A stretch of 64,000 nt of DNA. It comes from Comamonadaceae bacterium (lineage in GTDB: Bacteria; Pseudomonadota; Gammaproteobacteria; Burkholderiales; Burkholderiaceae_C). Of the stretch, positions 28,555-38,316 are shown in pieces. Numbering within the stretch: the stretch's first letter is position 1; each line of letters opens with the position of its first letter. The translations under genes and the position numbers were made by a program. Under the pieces are notes generated by a model, which searched no databases, was not told where the DNA came from, and was given only the letters and a program-made list of their open reading frames with translations. The stretch is from positions 1 through 64,000 of the forward strand of contig CANFOS010000009.1 of the NCBI GenBank assembly GCA_947448735.1. Reading direction: 5' to 3'.

Positions 28555-28573
28555 TTCACATCGCAGCCTCCTG

Positions 28574-28601
28574 AAAAAGCACCGCTTGCCGGTGCTTTTT
28601 T
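28574..28601 (+). terminator. terminator after rpoZ
   Basis: Perfect 11 bp arms AAAAAGCACCG / CGGTGCTTTTT with a 5 base loop and a trailing T run. It separates rpoZ from spoT, which must rely on read-through or its own promoter in the 78 bp that follow. Confidence 0.9.
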
Positions 28602-28678
28602 GCTTTCAGGCCCCGCCGTTGGCACAGCCTAATGTCCATTGGCTTTGTGTTGTAAGCGCCCCGCGATACATTTGAGGC

Positions 28679-30961
28679 ATGAGCGCACTGCTTCCACCCA
28701 AGCCCTTGGCCATATCAGCCAAGCATGCCCGGCCGGCCAAGCCCGCTGTCAACAAGACCACGCCGGCAGCCGCCAACGCGGCTGCGGCCAGCTTTGCAGC
28801 GTTGACGGCCAAGCTGGACTATATGAGTTCTCTGGATGTTGACAACATCCGCCGGGCCTACCGTTTTGCTGACGAAGCGCATCTGGGCCAGTTGCGCAAC
28901 AGCGGCGAGCCGTACATCACCCACCCGATCGCAGTCGCGCAGCAATGCGCCGAATGGAAGCTCGATGCACAAGCCCTGATGGCCGCATTGCTGCATGATG
29001 CGATGGAAGACTGCGGCGTGACCAAGCCTGAACTGATCGAGCGGTTTGGCGTTTCGGTTGCCGAGTTGGTAGATGGGCTGACCAAGCTGGAAAAGCTGGA
29101 GTTCAACACCCGAGAAGAAAACCAGGCCGAGTCTTTCAGAAAAATGCTGCTGGCCATGGCGCGCGATGTGCGGGTTATTTTGATCAAGCTGGCCGACCGC
29201 ACTCACAACATGCGGACACTTGGCGATGCGCCGCGCGAAAAATGGGCGCGCATTTCACGCGAAACGCTGGACATTTACGTACCCATCGCCCACCGCCTGG
29301 GCCTGAACACCACCTATCGCGAACTGCAGGAGTTGTCGTTTCAGCACCTGCATCCCTGGCGTTATGCGACTTTGAGCAAAGCGCTGCTCAAGGCCCGTGG
29401 CCGCAGGCGGGACGTTATCAAGCGGGTGCGGGCTGAAGTCGAATCAGCTTTTGCAAGCGAAAACATCGCAGTACAAATCTCTGGCCGTGAAAAGACGCTG
29501 TACTCGATCTACCGCAAGATGGACGAAAAACACTTGTCGTTTGCGCAGGTGACCGACATTTATGGATTTCGCGTGATTGTTGATCCGCTAAACGCCTGCT
29601 ACACCGCGATGGGCGTGCTGCACCAGCACTACAAGCCGTTGCCGGGCAAGTTCAAGGACTACATTGCCATCCCGAAAATCAATGGTTATCAGTCGCTGCA
29701 CACGACGCTTGTCGGGCCGTTTGGCACCAATATTGAATTTCAAATGCGCACCGAGGCGATGCACGTTGTGGCTGAATCTGGCGTTGCGGCTCACTGGCTC
29801 TACAAAGCCAAAGATCCAACCAGTGACGCGTCGCAGCGGCTTGGGTCGCAGTGGTTGCAGTCGCTGCTGGATATTCAGCATGAGACGCGCGATGCGGCCG
29901 AGTTTTGGGATCACGTCAAAATTGATCTCTTCCCGGATGCGGTGTATGTGTTCACGCCCAAGAGCCAGATCATGGCGATGCCGCGCGGCGCGACGATTGT
30001 GGACTTTGCCTACGCCATTCACAGCGACATTGGCCATCGCGCAGTAGCCGCCAAAGTCAATGGCGAACAGGTGCCACTGCGCTCTGAGCTGCACAACGGG
30101 GACGTGATTGAAATCATCACCGCCGATGTGGCCAGCCCCAACCCCGGCTGGTTAAGCTTTATCAGAACAGGCAAAGCCCGGTCCAAGATTCGTCACCACA
30201 TGAAAACCATGGCGCTGGTCGAGTCGCAAGACCTGGGCGAGAAAATGCTGAGCCAGTCACTGCGCGCAGAAGGCATTGAACGGCTGCCTGACGACAGCGC
30301 CCCCAACCGCCTGCTGTGGGAAAAAATCTTGCGCTTCAGCGGGAACCGGTCGCGTGCAGATTTACTGACAGACATTGGCCTGGGCAAACGAATTGCCAGC
30401 ATGATGGCCAAGCGCATCGTGGTACTGCTGGCTGAAAAAGGCGAAAAGCCAGACGCCCTGCTGCTTAGCCGCGAACGCTACACCTCGCATGAATCGGTGT
30501 CGCAGGGCTCGCTGGTGCTGGACGGCAGCGAAGGTGCGTCAGTCCAGTTTGCCAATTGCTGCAAGCCGATCCCGGGCGATGGTATTTTGGGTTATCTGGG
30601 GCGTGGCGAAGCCCTGGTCGTGCATGCCGACGATTGCGCCGTGGCCAAGCGTCTACAGCACCGAGACAGCGAACGCTTTATCGCCGTCGACTGGTCAGAC
30701 GAGCCTGTGCGGCTGTTTGAAACCGAGCTGCTCATCACCGTCGCCAATGGCAAAGGCGTGTTGGCCCGGGTGGCGGCAGCGCTGGCCACAGCAGAGGCTG
30801 ACATCACCCACGTCAACATGGGCCAGGAACGGGCCCAGGACGCCACAGAACTGCGCTTTGGCATCGCCGTGCGCGACAGGGCGCATCTGGCCACCGTACT
30901 GAGAAACGTCAAGCGAACCTCGTCTGTACTGCGGGTGCAGCGAATGCGGCCCGGCAGTTAG
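28679..30961 (+). CDS. spoT: bifunctional (p)ppGpp synthetase/hydrolase
   Basis: 760-residue RelA/SpoT homologue. The N-terminal HD hydrolase is intact (L-L-H-D-A-M-E-D at about 107-112), and the synthetase domain has Y-G-F-R-V-I-V and G-Y-Q-S-L-H-T-T. TGS (F-T-P-K-x-x-I-M-A-M-P-R-G-A-T), conserved-cysteine (N-C-C-K-P-I-P-G-D) and ACT domains follow. The intact hydrolase site identifies it as SpoT/Rel type rather than monofunctional RelA. It ends in a 4 bp convergent overlap with greB. Confidence 0.96.
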   Translation: MSALLPPKPLAISAKHARPAKPAVNKTTPAAANAAAASFAALTAKLDYMSSLDVDNIRRAYRFADEAHLGQLRNSGEPYITHPIAVAQQCAEWKLDAQALMAALLHDAMEDCGVTKPELIERFGVSVAELVDGLTKLEKLEFNTREENQAESFRKMLLAMARDVRVILIKLADRTHNMRTLGDAPREKWARISRETLDIYVPIAHRLGLNTTYRELQELSFQHLHPWRYATLSKALLKARGRRRDVIKRVRAEVESAFASENIAVQISGREKTLYSIYRKMDEKHLSFAQVTDIYGFRVIVDPLNACYTAMGVLHQHYKPLPGKFKDYIAIPKINGYQSLHTTLVGPFGTNIEFQMRTEAMHVVAESGVAAHWLYKAKDPTSDASQRLGSQWLQSLLDIQHETRDAAEFWDHVKIDLFPDAVYVFTPKSQIMAMPRGATIVDFAYAIHSDIGHRAVAAKVNGEQVPLRSELHNGDVIEIITADVASPNPGWLSFIRTGKARSKIRHHMKTMALVESQDLGEKMLSQSLRAEGIERLPDDSAPNRLLWEKILRFSGNRSRADLLTDIGLGKRIASMMAKRIVVLLAEKGEKPDALLLSRERYTSHESVSQGSLVLDGSEGASVQFANCCKPIPGDGILGYLGRGEALVVHADDCAVAKRLQHRDSERFIAVDWSDEPVRLFETELLITVANGKGVLARVAAALATAEADITHVNMGQERAQDATELRFGIAVRDRAHLATVLRNVKRTSSVLRVQRMRPGS

Positions 30962-31527
30962 CTTGCAACTGCTTTTGAGTCGGGTTTTGGGTAGTCAACA
31001 CGCAGCACACTCAAGACCCGCACGCCATCCGGTGTTGGCAAGCTGACTTCATCACCCACCCGCGCCTTGAGCAATGCCCTGGCCACGGGAGACACCCAAC
31101 TCACCTGACCCGCCAGGGTGTCGGCCTCGTCAATGCCCAAAATGGTGATGCTGCGCTCGATGCCCTCATCGTCCGCATAGGCCACCGTGCAGCCAAAAAA
31201 AACTTGGTCTTTGCCATAGTGAACGGACGGCTCGGTGATGTCAGCGATCTCCAGCCGCTGGGTTAAAAAACGGATGCGCCGGTCAATCTCTCGCAAGCGC
31301 TTTTTGCCATACAGGTAGTCACCGTTTTCAGACCGGTCGCCATTGCTGGCCGCCCAGTGCACCACATCGACGATCTTGGGCCGCTCCACATCCATCAGGT
31401 CAAGCAGCTCATCGCGCAGGCGCGCATAACCGGCCGGCGTGATGTAGTTTTTGCCGCCCGCAGGCAGCGGCGGCAAAACCGGTTCGTCTTCGTCAGAATC
31501 AGACTCTTTGGTGAAGGCTTTGCTCAT
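30958..31527 (-). CDS. greB: transcription elongation factor GreB
   Basis: 189 residues from the ATG at 31527 (the frame is open to 31584). GreB rescues backtracked RNA polymerase by stimulating transcript cleavage. The N-terminal coiled coil with the acidic tip (N-G-D-R-S-E-N-G-D-Y) and the C-terminal FKBP-like domain are intact. A 25-residue acidic, Pro-rich N-terminal extension precedes the core (Y-I-T-P-A-G-Y), as seen in several betaproteobacterial GreB proteins. Its 3' end overlaps the 3' end of spoT. Confidence 0.93.
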   Translation of the reverse strand: MSKAFTKESDSDEDEPVLPPLPAGGKNYITPAGYARLRDELLDLMDVERPKIVDVVHWAASNGDRSENGDYLYGKKRLREIDRRIRFLTQRLEIADITEPSVHYGKDQVFFGCTVAYADDEGIERSITILGIDEADTLAGQVSWVSPVARALLKARVGDEVSLPTPDGVRVLSVLRVDYPKPDSKAVAS

Positions 31528-31712
31528 GATGCATTGTCTCGCGTAAGCCAGACCGGGTTTGGCAGGGGCAACGCTTTTGTCCATGTCAGGGGGTTTGCCG
31601 ACAGTGCGTCTGACTTTTAAACCCTGGGTAAGTAAGGGTATTCAGGGTGGTTCGAGAACAAAACAAGGGCGATCATCAAAAGCCCTAAAAAAGCAATTGA
31701 TGGAGATTCAAA

Positions 31713-32807
31713 ATGAAAAAAACAAACGCACTGATGCTGATGCTTCTGACGGTATTTTCCGTCCCGGTTTTCGCGCAACCGGCTGGTTATGCAGAACTGG
31801 CCACGTCACAGGCTCAGGCCAATGCGACACCCGGAATCAGAAAATCTCCGGCTCACGCCACGTCAACACCGACAAATGAGGTCAGCCCACAGATGCAGGC
31901 CTTAATTGGTGGCGCTTACCCACCACATTTCAATGCTGATCCCAAAAATGCCGCCGAATGGAAAGCGTTGGTGAATCAACGTGCAGCGCTTGTCATCAAG
32001 GGCATTCCTGCCATGAAAGAAAAATTAGGCGTCAGTGTGACTGCTGCCAAGATGGCAGGTGTAGACGTTTTTGTGGTGACACCCAATAAGCCAAATCCAA
32101 AGAATAAAAATCGTTTGTTAATGCATATTCATGGCGGTGGCTATGTATTTGGGCCTGGTGAGTCAGCACTTCCTGAGGCCATGTTGTTGGCAAGCTTCGG
32201 CGGCTACAAGGTGGTTTCCGTGGATTACCGCATGCCACCTGACCATCCCTACCCAGCAGCCATGGATGATTCCATGGCGGTCTGGAAAGAACTTCTGAAA
32301 ACAAACAAAGCCAAAAAGATGGCTGTGTTTGGCACCTCAACGGGTGGCGCCATGACGCTGGCTTTGATACATCGGGCTAAAACTGAAAAAGTGGACCTTC
32401 CTGCTGCAATTGCACCCGGAACACCATGGTCTGATATTGCGAAAATTGGTGACACCTACGAAACAAATGAATGGGTTGACAACGTGTTGGTCACCTGGGA
32501 CGGCTGGCTTGGACGTGCTGCGCTGTTGTATGCGGCAGGCAGGGATCTGAAAGACCCCCAACTGTCTCCAATTTATGGTGATTTTGCACACTTTCCTCCC
32601 ACCATCTTGACATCCGGTACGCGAGACTTGTTTTTATCCAACACGGTAAGAACGCATCGAAAGTTGCGTCGCGCGGGTGTGACTGCAGATTTAAATGTCT
32701 ACGAAGGCCAATCGCATGCGCAGTATGGATTTAACCCGGATGCGCCTGAGACCAAAGAAGCATTCACCGACATCGCCAAATTCTTTGACAAGCACCTCGG
32801 CAAATAA
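31713..32807 (+). CDS. secreted alpha/beta hydrolase (HSL-type esterase)
   Basis: 364-residue exported esterase. A signal peptide ends near V-F-A-Q. The oxyanion-hole motif H-G-G-G-Y, the nucleophile elbow F-G-T-S-T-G-G (Ser), the acid residue in G-T-R-D and the His in E-G-Q-S-H-A-Q-Y complete the catalytic set of the hormone-sensitive-lipase family (alpha/beta hydrolase-3). The ATG follows TGGAG. It shows lower GC than the upstream core genes and starts the accessory half of the window. The SGNH hydrolase gene 62 bp downstream is probably co-transcribed, suggesting a joint role in breaking down an extracellular ester. Confidence 0.87.
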   Translation: MKKTNALMLMLLTVFSVPVFAQPAGYAELATSQAQANATPGIRKSPAHATSTPTNEVSPQMQALIGGAYPPHFNADPKNAAEWKALVNQRAALVIKGIPAMKEKLGVSVTAAKMAGVDVFVVTPNKPNPKNKNRLLMHIHGGGYVFGPGESALPEAMLLASFGGYKVVSVDYRMPPDHPYPAAMDDSMAVWKELLKTNKAKKMAVFGTSTGGAMTLALIHRAKTEKVDLPAAIAPGTPWSDIAKIGDTYETNEWVDNVLVTWDGWLGRAALLYAAGRDLKDPQLSPIYGDFAHFPPTILTSGTRDLFLSNTVRTHRKLRRAGVTADLNVYEGQSHAQYGFNPDAPETKEAFTDIAKFFDKHLGK

Positions 32808-32869
32808 AAAAGATCCCGTTCAACCCTGGCTTGACACTGTTCACTTTCTCTAGAAGGAGACAACGCAAA

Positions 32870-34207
32870 ATGAGAGTTTTAAAAGCACTAACGGTAACAG
32901 CCCTGATGGTTTGGGGGGTGACCAGTCAGGCTGCGGCAGAAACCTGGATTTCTACATGGGCGGCGCCCGCCTTTGCCAGAGTTGACCAGCCAGCCCAGAC
33001 GCTTTCTGCATCGGCCCAAGCCTTTCCTTGGGCACAAGATGTACCGACCGCAGCTTCTGGGCAGGCTTTGGCTGTCGCTGGGGCATCGCCAATACATTTT
33101 AAAAATCAGACGATCCGCCAGATTGCCCATATTTCGGTAGGGGGCGGGAAAGTGCGGGTGGTGCTCGCCAATAGCCTTGGGACATTGCCGCTGCGCATAG
33201 GAGCGGCTTCAGTGGCGCTTCGCGACAAAGGCGCAGCGATTGTGTCTGGTTCGATCCATCCTCTCACATTCGGCGGGCTTGCTTCGCCAGTCATCCCTGC
33301 AGGCGCCATCCTGACCAGCGATCCAGTGGCATTGAAAGTCAACAATTTCAGTGATCTTGTGATTGATCTGTACCTTCCTGACGACACGTCAGCCTGGAAA
33401 TCGCCCCTGACCATGCATCCGGCATCTTGGCAGGTGAATTTCGTTTCGACAGAGGGTAACCACGTTGGCTCCACATCTTTTCCAGTGGCAACGACAACGG
33501 CATATCGCCGTGGTGATGGTCTCGCATCAGCATCGTCATTCTTTCTGGGCAGGGTAGAGGTTGCACCCACAAAACCCACCAAGGTGTTGGTGGCGTTTGG
33601 TGACTCCATCACAGACGGTACCCAATCAGGAACTGACGCCAACCGCCGTTGGCCAAATCTGCTCGAGGCCAGGCTGGCCGCAGCTGACATACGCCTGAGC
33701 ATTGTGAATGGCGCGATTGGTGGCGGTCGTGTCCTGAGTGACGGCGTTGGTCCCAATGCGCTTGCACGCTTTGACCGGGACGTCATCGCGCAGCCTGGTG
33801 TGACGCATGTGACGGTGATGGAAGGGATCAATGACATTGGCGCAGCAGGCGCAAACCCGTCGCCGAGCGTGGCGGACCTCATTGCAGGCCATCGCCAAAT
33901 GATTGCAAGAGCACATGCTCGGGGAATCAAAGTGATTGGAGCGACGCTCACACCCTTTGAAGGTGCTGCTTACTGGACACCAGAAGGAGAAGCCAAGCGT
34001 CAGGCCTTAAATGCTTGGATCCGAGACAGCAAAGAGTATGACGACGTGTTGGATTTTGACGCTGTCGTCCGGGATTCAGTCAAGCCAACCAAATCGAAGC
34101 CTGAATTTGATTCAGGCGATCACCTGCATCCAAGCCCTGCTGGATATGAAGCGATGGCCAACAGCATCAAATTAACGATCTTTCAGAATAAAAAATCAAA
34201 GAAATAA
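32870..34207 (+). CDS. secreted SGNH/GDSL hydrolase
   Basis: 445 residues from the ATG at 32870, which follows a strong AAGGAGA site; the longer frame from 32831 lacks one. A signal peptide ends near Q-A-A-A-E. An N-terminal beta-rich domain of about 200 residues precedes the SGNH domain: block I F-G-D-S-I-T-D-G (Ser), block II G-x-I-G-G-G-R, block III G-I-N-D-I-G, and block V D-H-L-H-P-S (Asp/His). Such proteins hydrolyse acetyl or acyl esters of polysaccharides or lipids; the substrate here is unknown. The convergent alpha/beta hydrolase gene begins its 3' end about 105 bp further on. Confidence 0.88.
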   Translation: MRVLKALTVTALMVWGVTSQAAAETWISTWAAPAFARVDQPAQTLSASAQAFPWAQDVPTAASGQALAVAGASPIHFKNQTIRQIAHISVGGGKVRVVLANSLGTLPLRIGAASVALRDKGAAIVSGSIHPLTFGGLASPVIPAGAILTSDPVALKVNNFSDLVIDLYLPDDTSAWKSPLTMHPASWQVNFVSTEGNHVGSTSFPVATTTAYRRGDGLASASSFFLGRVEVAPTKPTKVLVAFGDSITDGTQSGTDANRRWPNLLEARLAAADIRLSIVNGAIGGGRVLSDGVGPNALARFDRDVIAQPGVTHVTVMEGINDIGAAGANPSPSVADLIAGHRQMIARAHARGIKVIGATLTPFEGAAYWTPEGEAKRQALNAWIRDSKEYDDVLDFDAVVRDSVKPTKSKPEFDSGDHLHPSPAGYEAMANSIKLTIFQNKKSKK

Positions 34208-34312
34208 AACCTGTTGCCGACGACCTCAGATGGGCCGTCAATGTTCGATCGACCCACCGCCCCCCCGCATGGAACATTGACAAGGCCTCCCAACGGTAAA
34301 CGAAAAGCTCCA

Positions 34313-35194
34313 TTAACGATGAGCGAGGAAGTCAAGGACCAGTCGATTAAACCTTTCTGCGTGTTCCCACTGTGCCCAGTGCCCGCACTGGCTAAACACA
34401 TGCAGCTGTGCATCCTTAAGACCGGCAAGTAATCGCAGACCGGTGTCGAGGGGAACAAATCTGTCGTCTCGCCCCCAAACAATCAATGCGGACGAATTGA
34501 TTTCTCCCAGACGATGGGCGATGTCTGGAAACTGTTTTGGATTGGCCGTGGAGCTTTCGACAAAATTTTTAAGATGGTCCTGACGTTGGAGCATGCCGTC
34601 GAGCCGGGCTTGGAAGAGCTCATCCGTCAGATGACTCGGGTCATAAACAAACACACTCATCATGCGCTTGAGGTTTTCTATGGTCGGCGCGCGATAGAGC
34701 GCACCAATAAGCTTGATGCCCTCAGTTGGCATGGGTGCAAACAAGCTTGGACCACCTCCTGTCCCGCCACCCATCAAAACCAGCTTGCCCACCCTGTTTC
34801 CATGAGCCAAGGCGAAAGCAACCGATGAATGGGCACCCATTGAGTTACCGACGAGGTGAGCCTTTTCTATGCCTAGCGCGTCCATTAAACCCAGCAGCGC
34901 GGCCGCGTTCAGATCTGACCTTGACCCCGTGCAGACGATCGGATCACTCTTGCTCCAGCCGGGGACGTCCAGCAGGATGACCCGATAACCGGCTGCAACA
35001 AAGGGCTCAACGTTTCGATTGAAGTTTGCCCAGCCGCTCGCGCCAGGACCAGAACCGTGAAGCATCACCACAACTTCTGCAAAGGCGTCACCACCTGTGT
35101 CGTTGTAGTGCAGCTGCGTGTGGACACCGTTTAGGTCGACACGTACAAACTTGCTGGTGTTTGCTTCAGAAATGATGGTTTCTTCGGTTGGCAT
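34313..35194 (-). CDS. meta-cleavage-product (C-C bond) hydrolase, BphD/MhpC/HsaD type
   Basis: 293-residue alpha/beta hydrolase. The oxyanion segment [10 protein letters not shown] and nucleophile elbow V-G-N-S-M-G (Ser), with acid Asp in G-R-D-D-R-F-V-P and His in C-G-H-W-A-Q-W-E-H, match enzymes that hydrolyse 2-hydroxy-6-oxo-dienoates formed by extradiol ring cleavage. The start follows AAGGAAATAA. It is the last gene of a leftward run that also encodes the ring hydroxylase and extradiol dioxygenase, consistent with the third step of that route. Confidence 0.88.
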   Translation of the reverse strand: MPTEETIISEANTSKFVRVDLNGVHTQLHYNDTGGDAFAEVVVMLHGSGPGASGWANFNRNVEPFVAAGYRVILLDVPGWSKSDPIVCTGSRSDLNAAALLGLMDALGIEKAHLVGNSMGAHSSVAFALAHGNRVGKLVLMGGGTGGGPSLFAPMPTEGIKLIGALYRAPTIENLKRMMSVFVYDPSHLTDELFQARLDGMLQRQDHLKNFVESSTANPKQFPDIAHRLGEINSSALIVWGRDDRFVPLDTGLRLLAGLKDAQLHVFSQCGHWAQWEHAERFNRLVLDFLAHR

Positions 35195-35237
35195 TTATTT
35201 CCTTTTGTTGTCTTGAGTGGTGCGTTTGGGTTGTACG

Positions 35238-36209
35238 CTATGAGGGCAAACGGATGTCGAAGTATTCCTTCACCAGCCGCAACGAGGTCTCAGGACTGCG
35301 TGCCCTGAGTGCCACAACTATTTCCCGCCTTGCCTTGACGAGCTCGGGTTTGTAGCGGTTGGCTTCAGAAAGCAGCAGATGACCCATGATGGTCGTCAAC
35401 GATTCAGCAACCGTGCTCAGCACTTCGTTGTGCGCGGTGGCACCCAGGTGCCGAAAAAACTCCTGCGCTGCCTGATAGCGGTCCTGAACCCGGCCTTCAA
35501 GATGGAGGTGCTCCATCGATCGTACGCAGGCTTCCATCGCATCAAAATCCTCATCGTAGCCGTTCGTGGCTGCGAGCCGTGCGAGCTCGCCGTAGATGAG
35601 AACAGCGGCGTCACGAAGCATGGCCTCGGTCAGGCGGCCGGATAAAGCTAAATCCCTGAGCGAGCGCGACAAGGCAACGTAGGCGCCACGATGAAACACC
35701 AGTGCTTCACTGGTGCCGACTTGGTCGAACCGCTCCACCTGTCCTATGAACACGACATGGTCACCAATGACATGTTCGGCAAACAGGCGACACTCAAACC
35801 GGGCACTTGAGGACTCGATAAGCGGCACGCCCAGTGTGCCGTTGCCGTAAGAAACGCCTTCGAACTTGTTGCTTATTGAAGAACTCGCAAACCTGGTTGA
35901 CAAATCCTTCTGTGCATCAGAAAGAACATTGATGGCAAAACGCCTGGACGCCCTGAAGACTTCAACGAGGCGGCTTTGTATCCGAATACTCCACAGCACA
36001 AGGGGCGGGTCAAGGGAAACCGAGCTGAACGAATTGCACGTCAATCCAATCGGCTGGCCATGCCCGTCAACAGTGGTCATGATCGCCACCCCGGTTGGAA
36101 AAAATCCAAGCGCGACCCTGAATGCCTTCGCATCAAATGCCACGGGGGTCAAGGCAGGGTTCGGGTCGGTGATTTCGCTTTGAGTGAAAGTGTTTACTGT
36201 GGCGGTCAA
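35238..36209 (-). CDS. flavin reductase with C-terminal FCD-like helical domain
   Basis: 323 residues. The N-terminal about 170 residues are an HpaC-like flavin reductase (F-P-T-G-V-A-I-M-T-T, L-T-C-N-S-F-S-S-V-S-L-D-P-P-L-V, then F-x-G-Q-V-E-R). The remaining about 140 residues are all-helical and resemble the FCD ligand-binding domain of GntR regulators (F-F-R-H-L-G-A-T-A-H-N-E-V-L, with a C-terminal K-A-R-R-E-I-V-V-A-L). The start is a TTG at 36209 preceded by AGGAA; no closer ATG keeps the domain whole. It should supply reduced FAD/FMN to the HpaB-type oxygenase of this cluster, and the extra domain may sense substrate. Confidence 0.8.
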   Translation of the reverse strand: MTATVNTFTQSEITDPNPALTPVAFDAKAFRVALGFFPTGVAIMTTVDGHGQPIGLTCNSFSSVSLDPPLVLWSIRIQSRLVEVFRASRRFAINVLSDAQKDLSTRFASSSISNKFEGVSYGNGTLGVPLIESSSARFECRLFAEHVIGDHVVFIGQVERFDQVGTSEALVFHRGAYVALSRSLRDLALSGRLTEAMLRDAAVLIYGELARLAATNGYDEDFDAMEACVRSMEHLHLEGRVQDRYQAAQEFFRHLGATAHNEVLSTVAESLTTIMGHLLLSEANRYKPELVKARREIVVALRARSPETSLRLVKEYFDIRLPS

Positions 36210-36270
36210 GTGTTTATTCCTTTGTGGCAGCAGATTCGTGCACGGGATGAATGTCCAAAGCCGAGTGTCT

Positions 36271-37263
36271 CTATGCCAGAACTTGCGGATTCAACAAATG
36301 CTGGGGGGTACCGCGAAGATAGGCAGCCAGCGCATCGACAGTACCCTCATAAAAACGGCGAAAAGTATCCTGTGTGACATAACCTGCGTGCGGGGTGAGC
36401 ACAACGTTATCCATTCCGAGGAAAGTATGTCCTAACGGTAGGGGTTCTGTCTCAAAAACGTCCAGCCCGGCGCCGGCGAGCCGGCCTTCGGCAAGCATGC
36501 GGATCAGAGCCTGCTCATCGACGATCGGCCCTCTGGACGTGTTGATGAAGATGGCTGTGTGCTTCATCCTCCGCAGATCTGTCTCGGCCACCAGATGGCG
36601 TGAACGCTCCCCAAGAACCATATGCAGACTCAGCACGTCACTGCTGGAAAAAAGCGTGTCTCTTGGCACCCATTGCACCCCATGCTGCAAGGCCAGCGCT
36701 TCAGTCAAATTAGGGCTCCACGCGATGACTTTCATGCCAAAAGCTAGGCCGTAGAAGGCCACCCGCTGACCCAATTTTCCCAGGCCCAGGATACCGAGCG
36801 TTTTTCCATGCAACTCAAAGCCGGGACGCTTCTCCCATTTGCCCTGCCTGACCTGCCTGTCGTAGCAAGGGATACGGCGCGCCACGGCGAGGATCAATCC
36901 CCAGGCAAGTTCGGGTGTTCCATAGCTTGGTGGCTCTCCGTGCGAGGCGTGGGACACCGCGATCCCCCGCGCTGTCGCCGCGTCCAGGTCAAGCGTCCGG
37001 TGGGTTTTTCCCGTCACGGTCATAAATTTGAGCCGTGGAAGCCTGTCGATAAGTGATGCAGGCATGGCCATACGTTCACGCAGGTGGCAAAGCACGTCAT
37101 AGCCTTTAAGAACCCGTGCAGCTTCATCTGGTACCTCCAGCTTGCGATCCAGAAAGTCGATGGTGCATTGACCGGTGAGGACTTGCCAGTCCGCGTATTG
37201 CCGGGCCACGCCTTCATAGTCGTCCAGCACCGCAACTCGCGGAAGGGTTCGATCAGAAGGCAA
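36271..37263 (-). CDS. D-isomer-specific 2-hydroxyacid dehydrogenase
   Basis: 330-residue NAD(P)-dependent dehydrogenase. The Rossmann motif G-I-L-G-L-G-K-L-G, the catalytic Arg in I-N-T-S-R-G-P-I-V-D, Glu in F-E-T-E-P-L-P and His in L-T-P-H-A-G are conserved. It starts at a TTG (37263) with GGAGG six bases upstream. It should interconvert a 2-keto acid and a D-2-hydroxy acid, perhaps handling a side product of the aromatic route. Its substrate cannot be deduced. Confidence 0.88.
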   Translation of the reverse strand: MPSDRTLPRVAVLDDYEGVARQYADWQVLTGQCTIDFLDRKLEVPDEAARVLKGYDVLCHLRERMAMPASLIDRLPRLKFMTVTGKTHRTLDLDAATARGIAVSHASHGEPPSYGTPELAWGLILAVARRIPCYDRQVRQGKWEKRPGFELHGKTLGILGLGKLGQRVAFYGLAFGMKVIAWSPNLTEALALQHGVQWVPRDTLFSSSDVLSLHMVLGERSRHLVAETDLRRMKHTAIFINTSRGPIVDEQALIRMLAEGRLAGAGLDVFETEPLPLGHTFLGMDNVVLTPHAGYVTQDTFRRFYEGTVDALAAYLRGTPQHLLNPQVLA

Positions 37264-37322
37264 TGAGGCCTCCGCTCCAAAACCGTTGCCTTGATCGTTG
37301 CTTGTTCATGTAGCGGCTCTTT

Positions 37323-38306
37323 TCAGTCGATCACGGAATGACTGAAGTTCCAGTGAACAGGCTCAACACCCTGCACCTTCGCAGCCCACATCGTTAACGA
37401 GTCTCTTCCCATACTGCCGATATAAGCCTGCAATCGCCCAGGACCACCGAAGGCAATGCTGGCAATGTTGCCGAGTTGCGCCGACTGGCCGACGGCAATA
37501 TCGCTCCAGCCCATGCAGCCAGATTGGTAATTTTCTTCGGCTTTCGCAAGCAGGCCGATGTCGCAGTCTTCGAACTGGATTTCCGTGCTCCCATCGGGCC
37601 GCACCATGACAAGACGGTTGCTAACAACACTGGTTACCCATGCGTTTCCCTGAACATCAAATTCAAAGCCATCGGGCCAGATGCCAGTGCCGAAAGTGCA
37701 GACCGTTTCACGGTTCGAAAGCTTTGCGTCACGGCCAATTTCAAAGCGGGTCATGCGGCGGGCAAAGGTCTCAGTCACATACAGCCATTTGCCGCCCGGA
37801 TGCACCCGCACTTCGTTCGGAAATGAAAGACCTTCTGCGCAAATACGTATGGCGCCACTGGGCTCTATGATCCCGATGGCGCCGTCAGCAACGTTCTTGT
37901 TAAATGCCTTATCCCTGGGCTTGGAAGTCGTCGTCAAGGCAAACCAAGTTCGCCCGATATGGTCGCAATTTACAAAACCCAAAGGTGTCTCGGGGAACGC
38001 ATGGCCGGCCTTGACGAAAGGCACCAGTTCGCCAGGCGCTACCAATCGCCACAGGCCTCCGCGCGGGCCGACGTTGGCGATCAGAAAGGTGCCGTCTTTT
38101 AGCAGGGAGATACCGTTGGGTACGAACTCAGGTGGCGGTGACTCGATGTCTTGATTGCGGCTGGGTTCAGGCAGGACACGCACCACACCTTTGGCCTTGT
38201 CTGATGCATAGACCCTGCCGTCTTTCAGAGCGAGAACAGACTCGGGGCGGTTCAAGCCACTGCCGACGCTTGAGGTACTTAAAGCGGTAAGCATGCGTGC
38301 GCCCAT
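37323..38306 (-). CDS. SMP-30/gluconolactonase-like beta-propeller hydrolase
   Basis: About 327 residues from the ATG at 38306 (38294 is a second choice; the open frame to 38360 would overlap the upstream gene). The metal-binding Glu lies in R-P-E-S-V-L-A, and E-V-R-V-H-P-G-G-K-W-L-Y-V-T-E-T and I-W-P-D-G-F-E-F-D mark propeller blades. Family members hydrolyse sugar or aromatic lactones; in an aromatic cluster, lactone opening is plausible. It lies about 10 bp after the CMD-family gene and is part of the same leftward run. Confidence 0.82.
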   Translation of the reverse strand: MGARMLTALSTSSVGSGLNRPESVLALKDGRVYASDKAKGVVRVLPEPSRNQDIESPPPEFVPNGISLLKDGTFLIANVGPRGGLWRLVAPGELVPFVKAGHAFPETPLGFVNCDHIGRTWFALTTTSKPRDKAFNKNVADGAIGIIEPSGAIRICAEGLSFPNEVRVHPGGKWLYVTETFARRMTRFEIGRDAKLSNRETVCTFGTGIWPDGFEFDVQGNAWVTSVVSNRLVMVRPDGSTEIQFEDCDIGLLAKAEENYQSGCMGWSDIAVGQSAQLGNIASIAFGGPGRLQAYIGSMGRDSLTMWAAKVQGVEPVHWNFSHSVID

Positions 38307-38316
38307 GGGTGCATGA

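Noticed and set aside
34226-34280. ATGTTC ... GAACAT inverted repeat between the convergent SGNH and hydrolase genes
   Set aside because: Six base arms around a long loop and no T run; too weak to call a terminator or operator.
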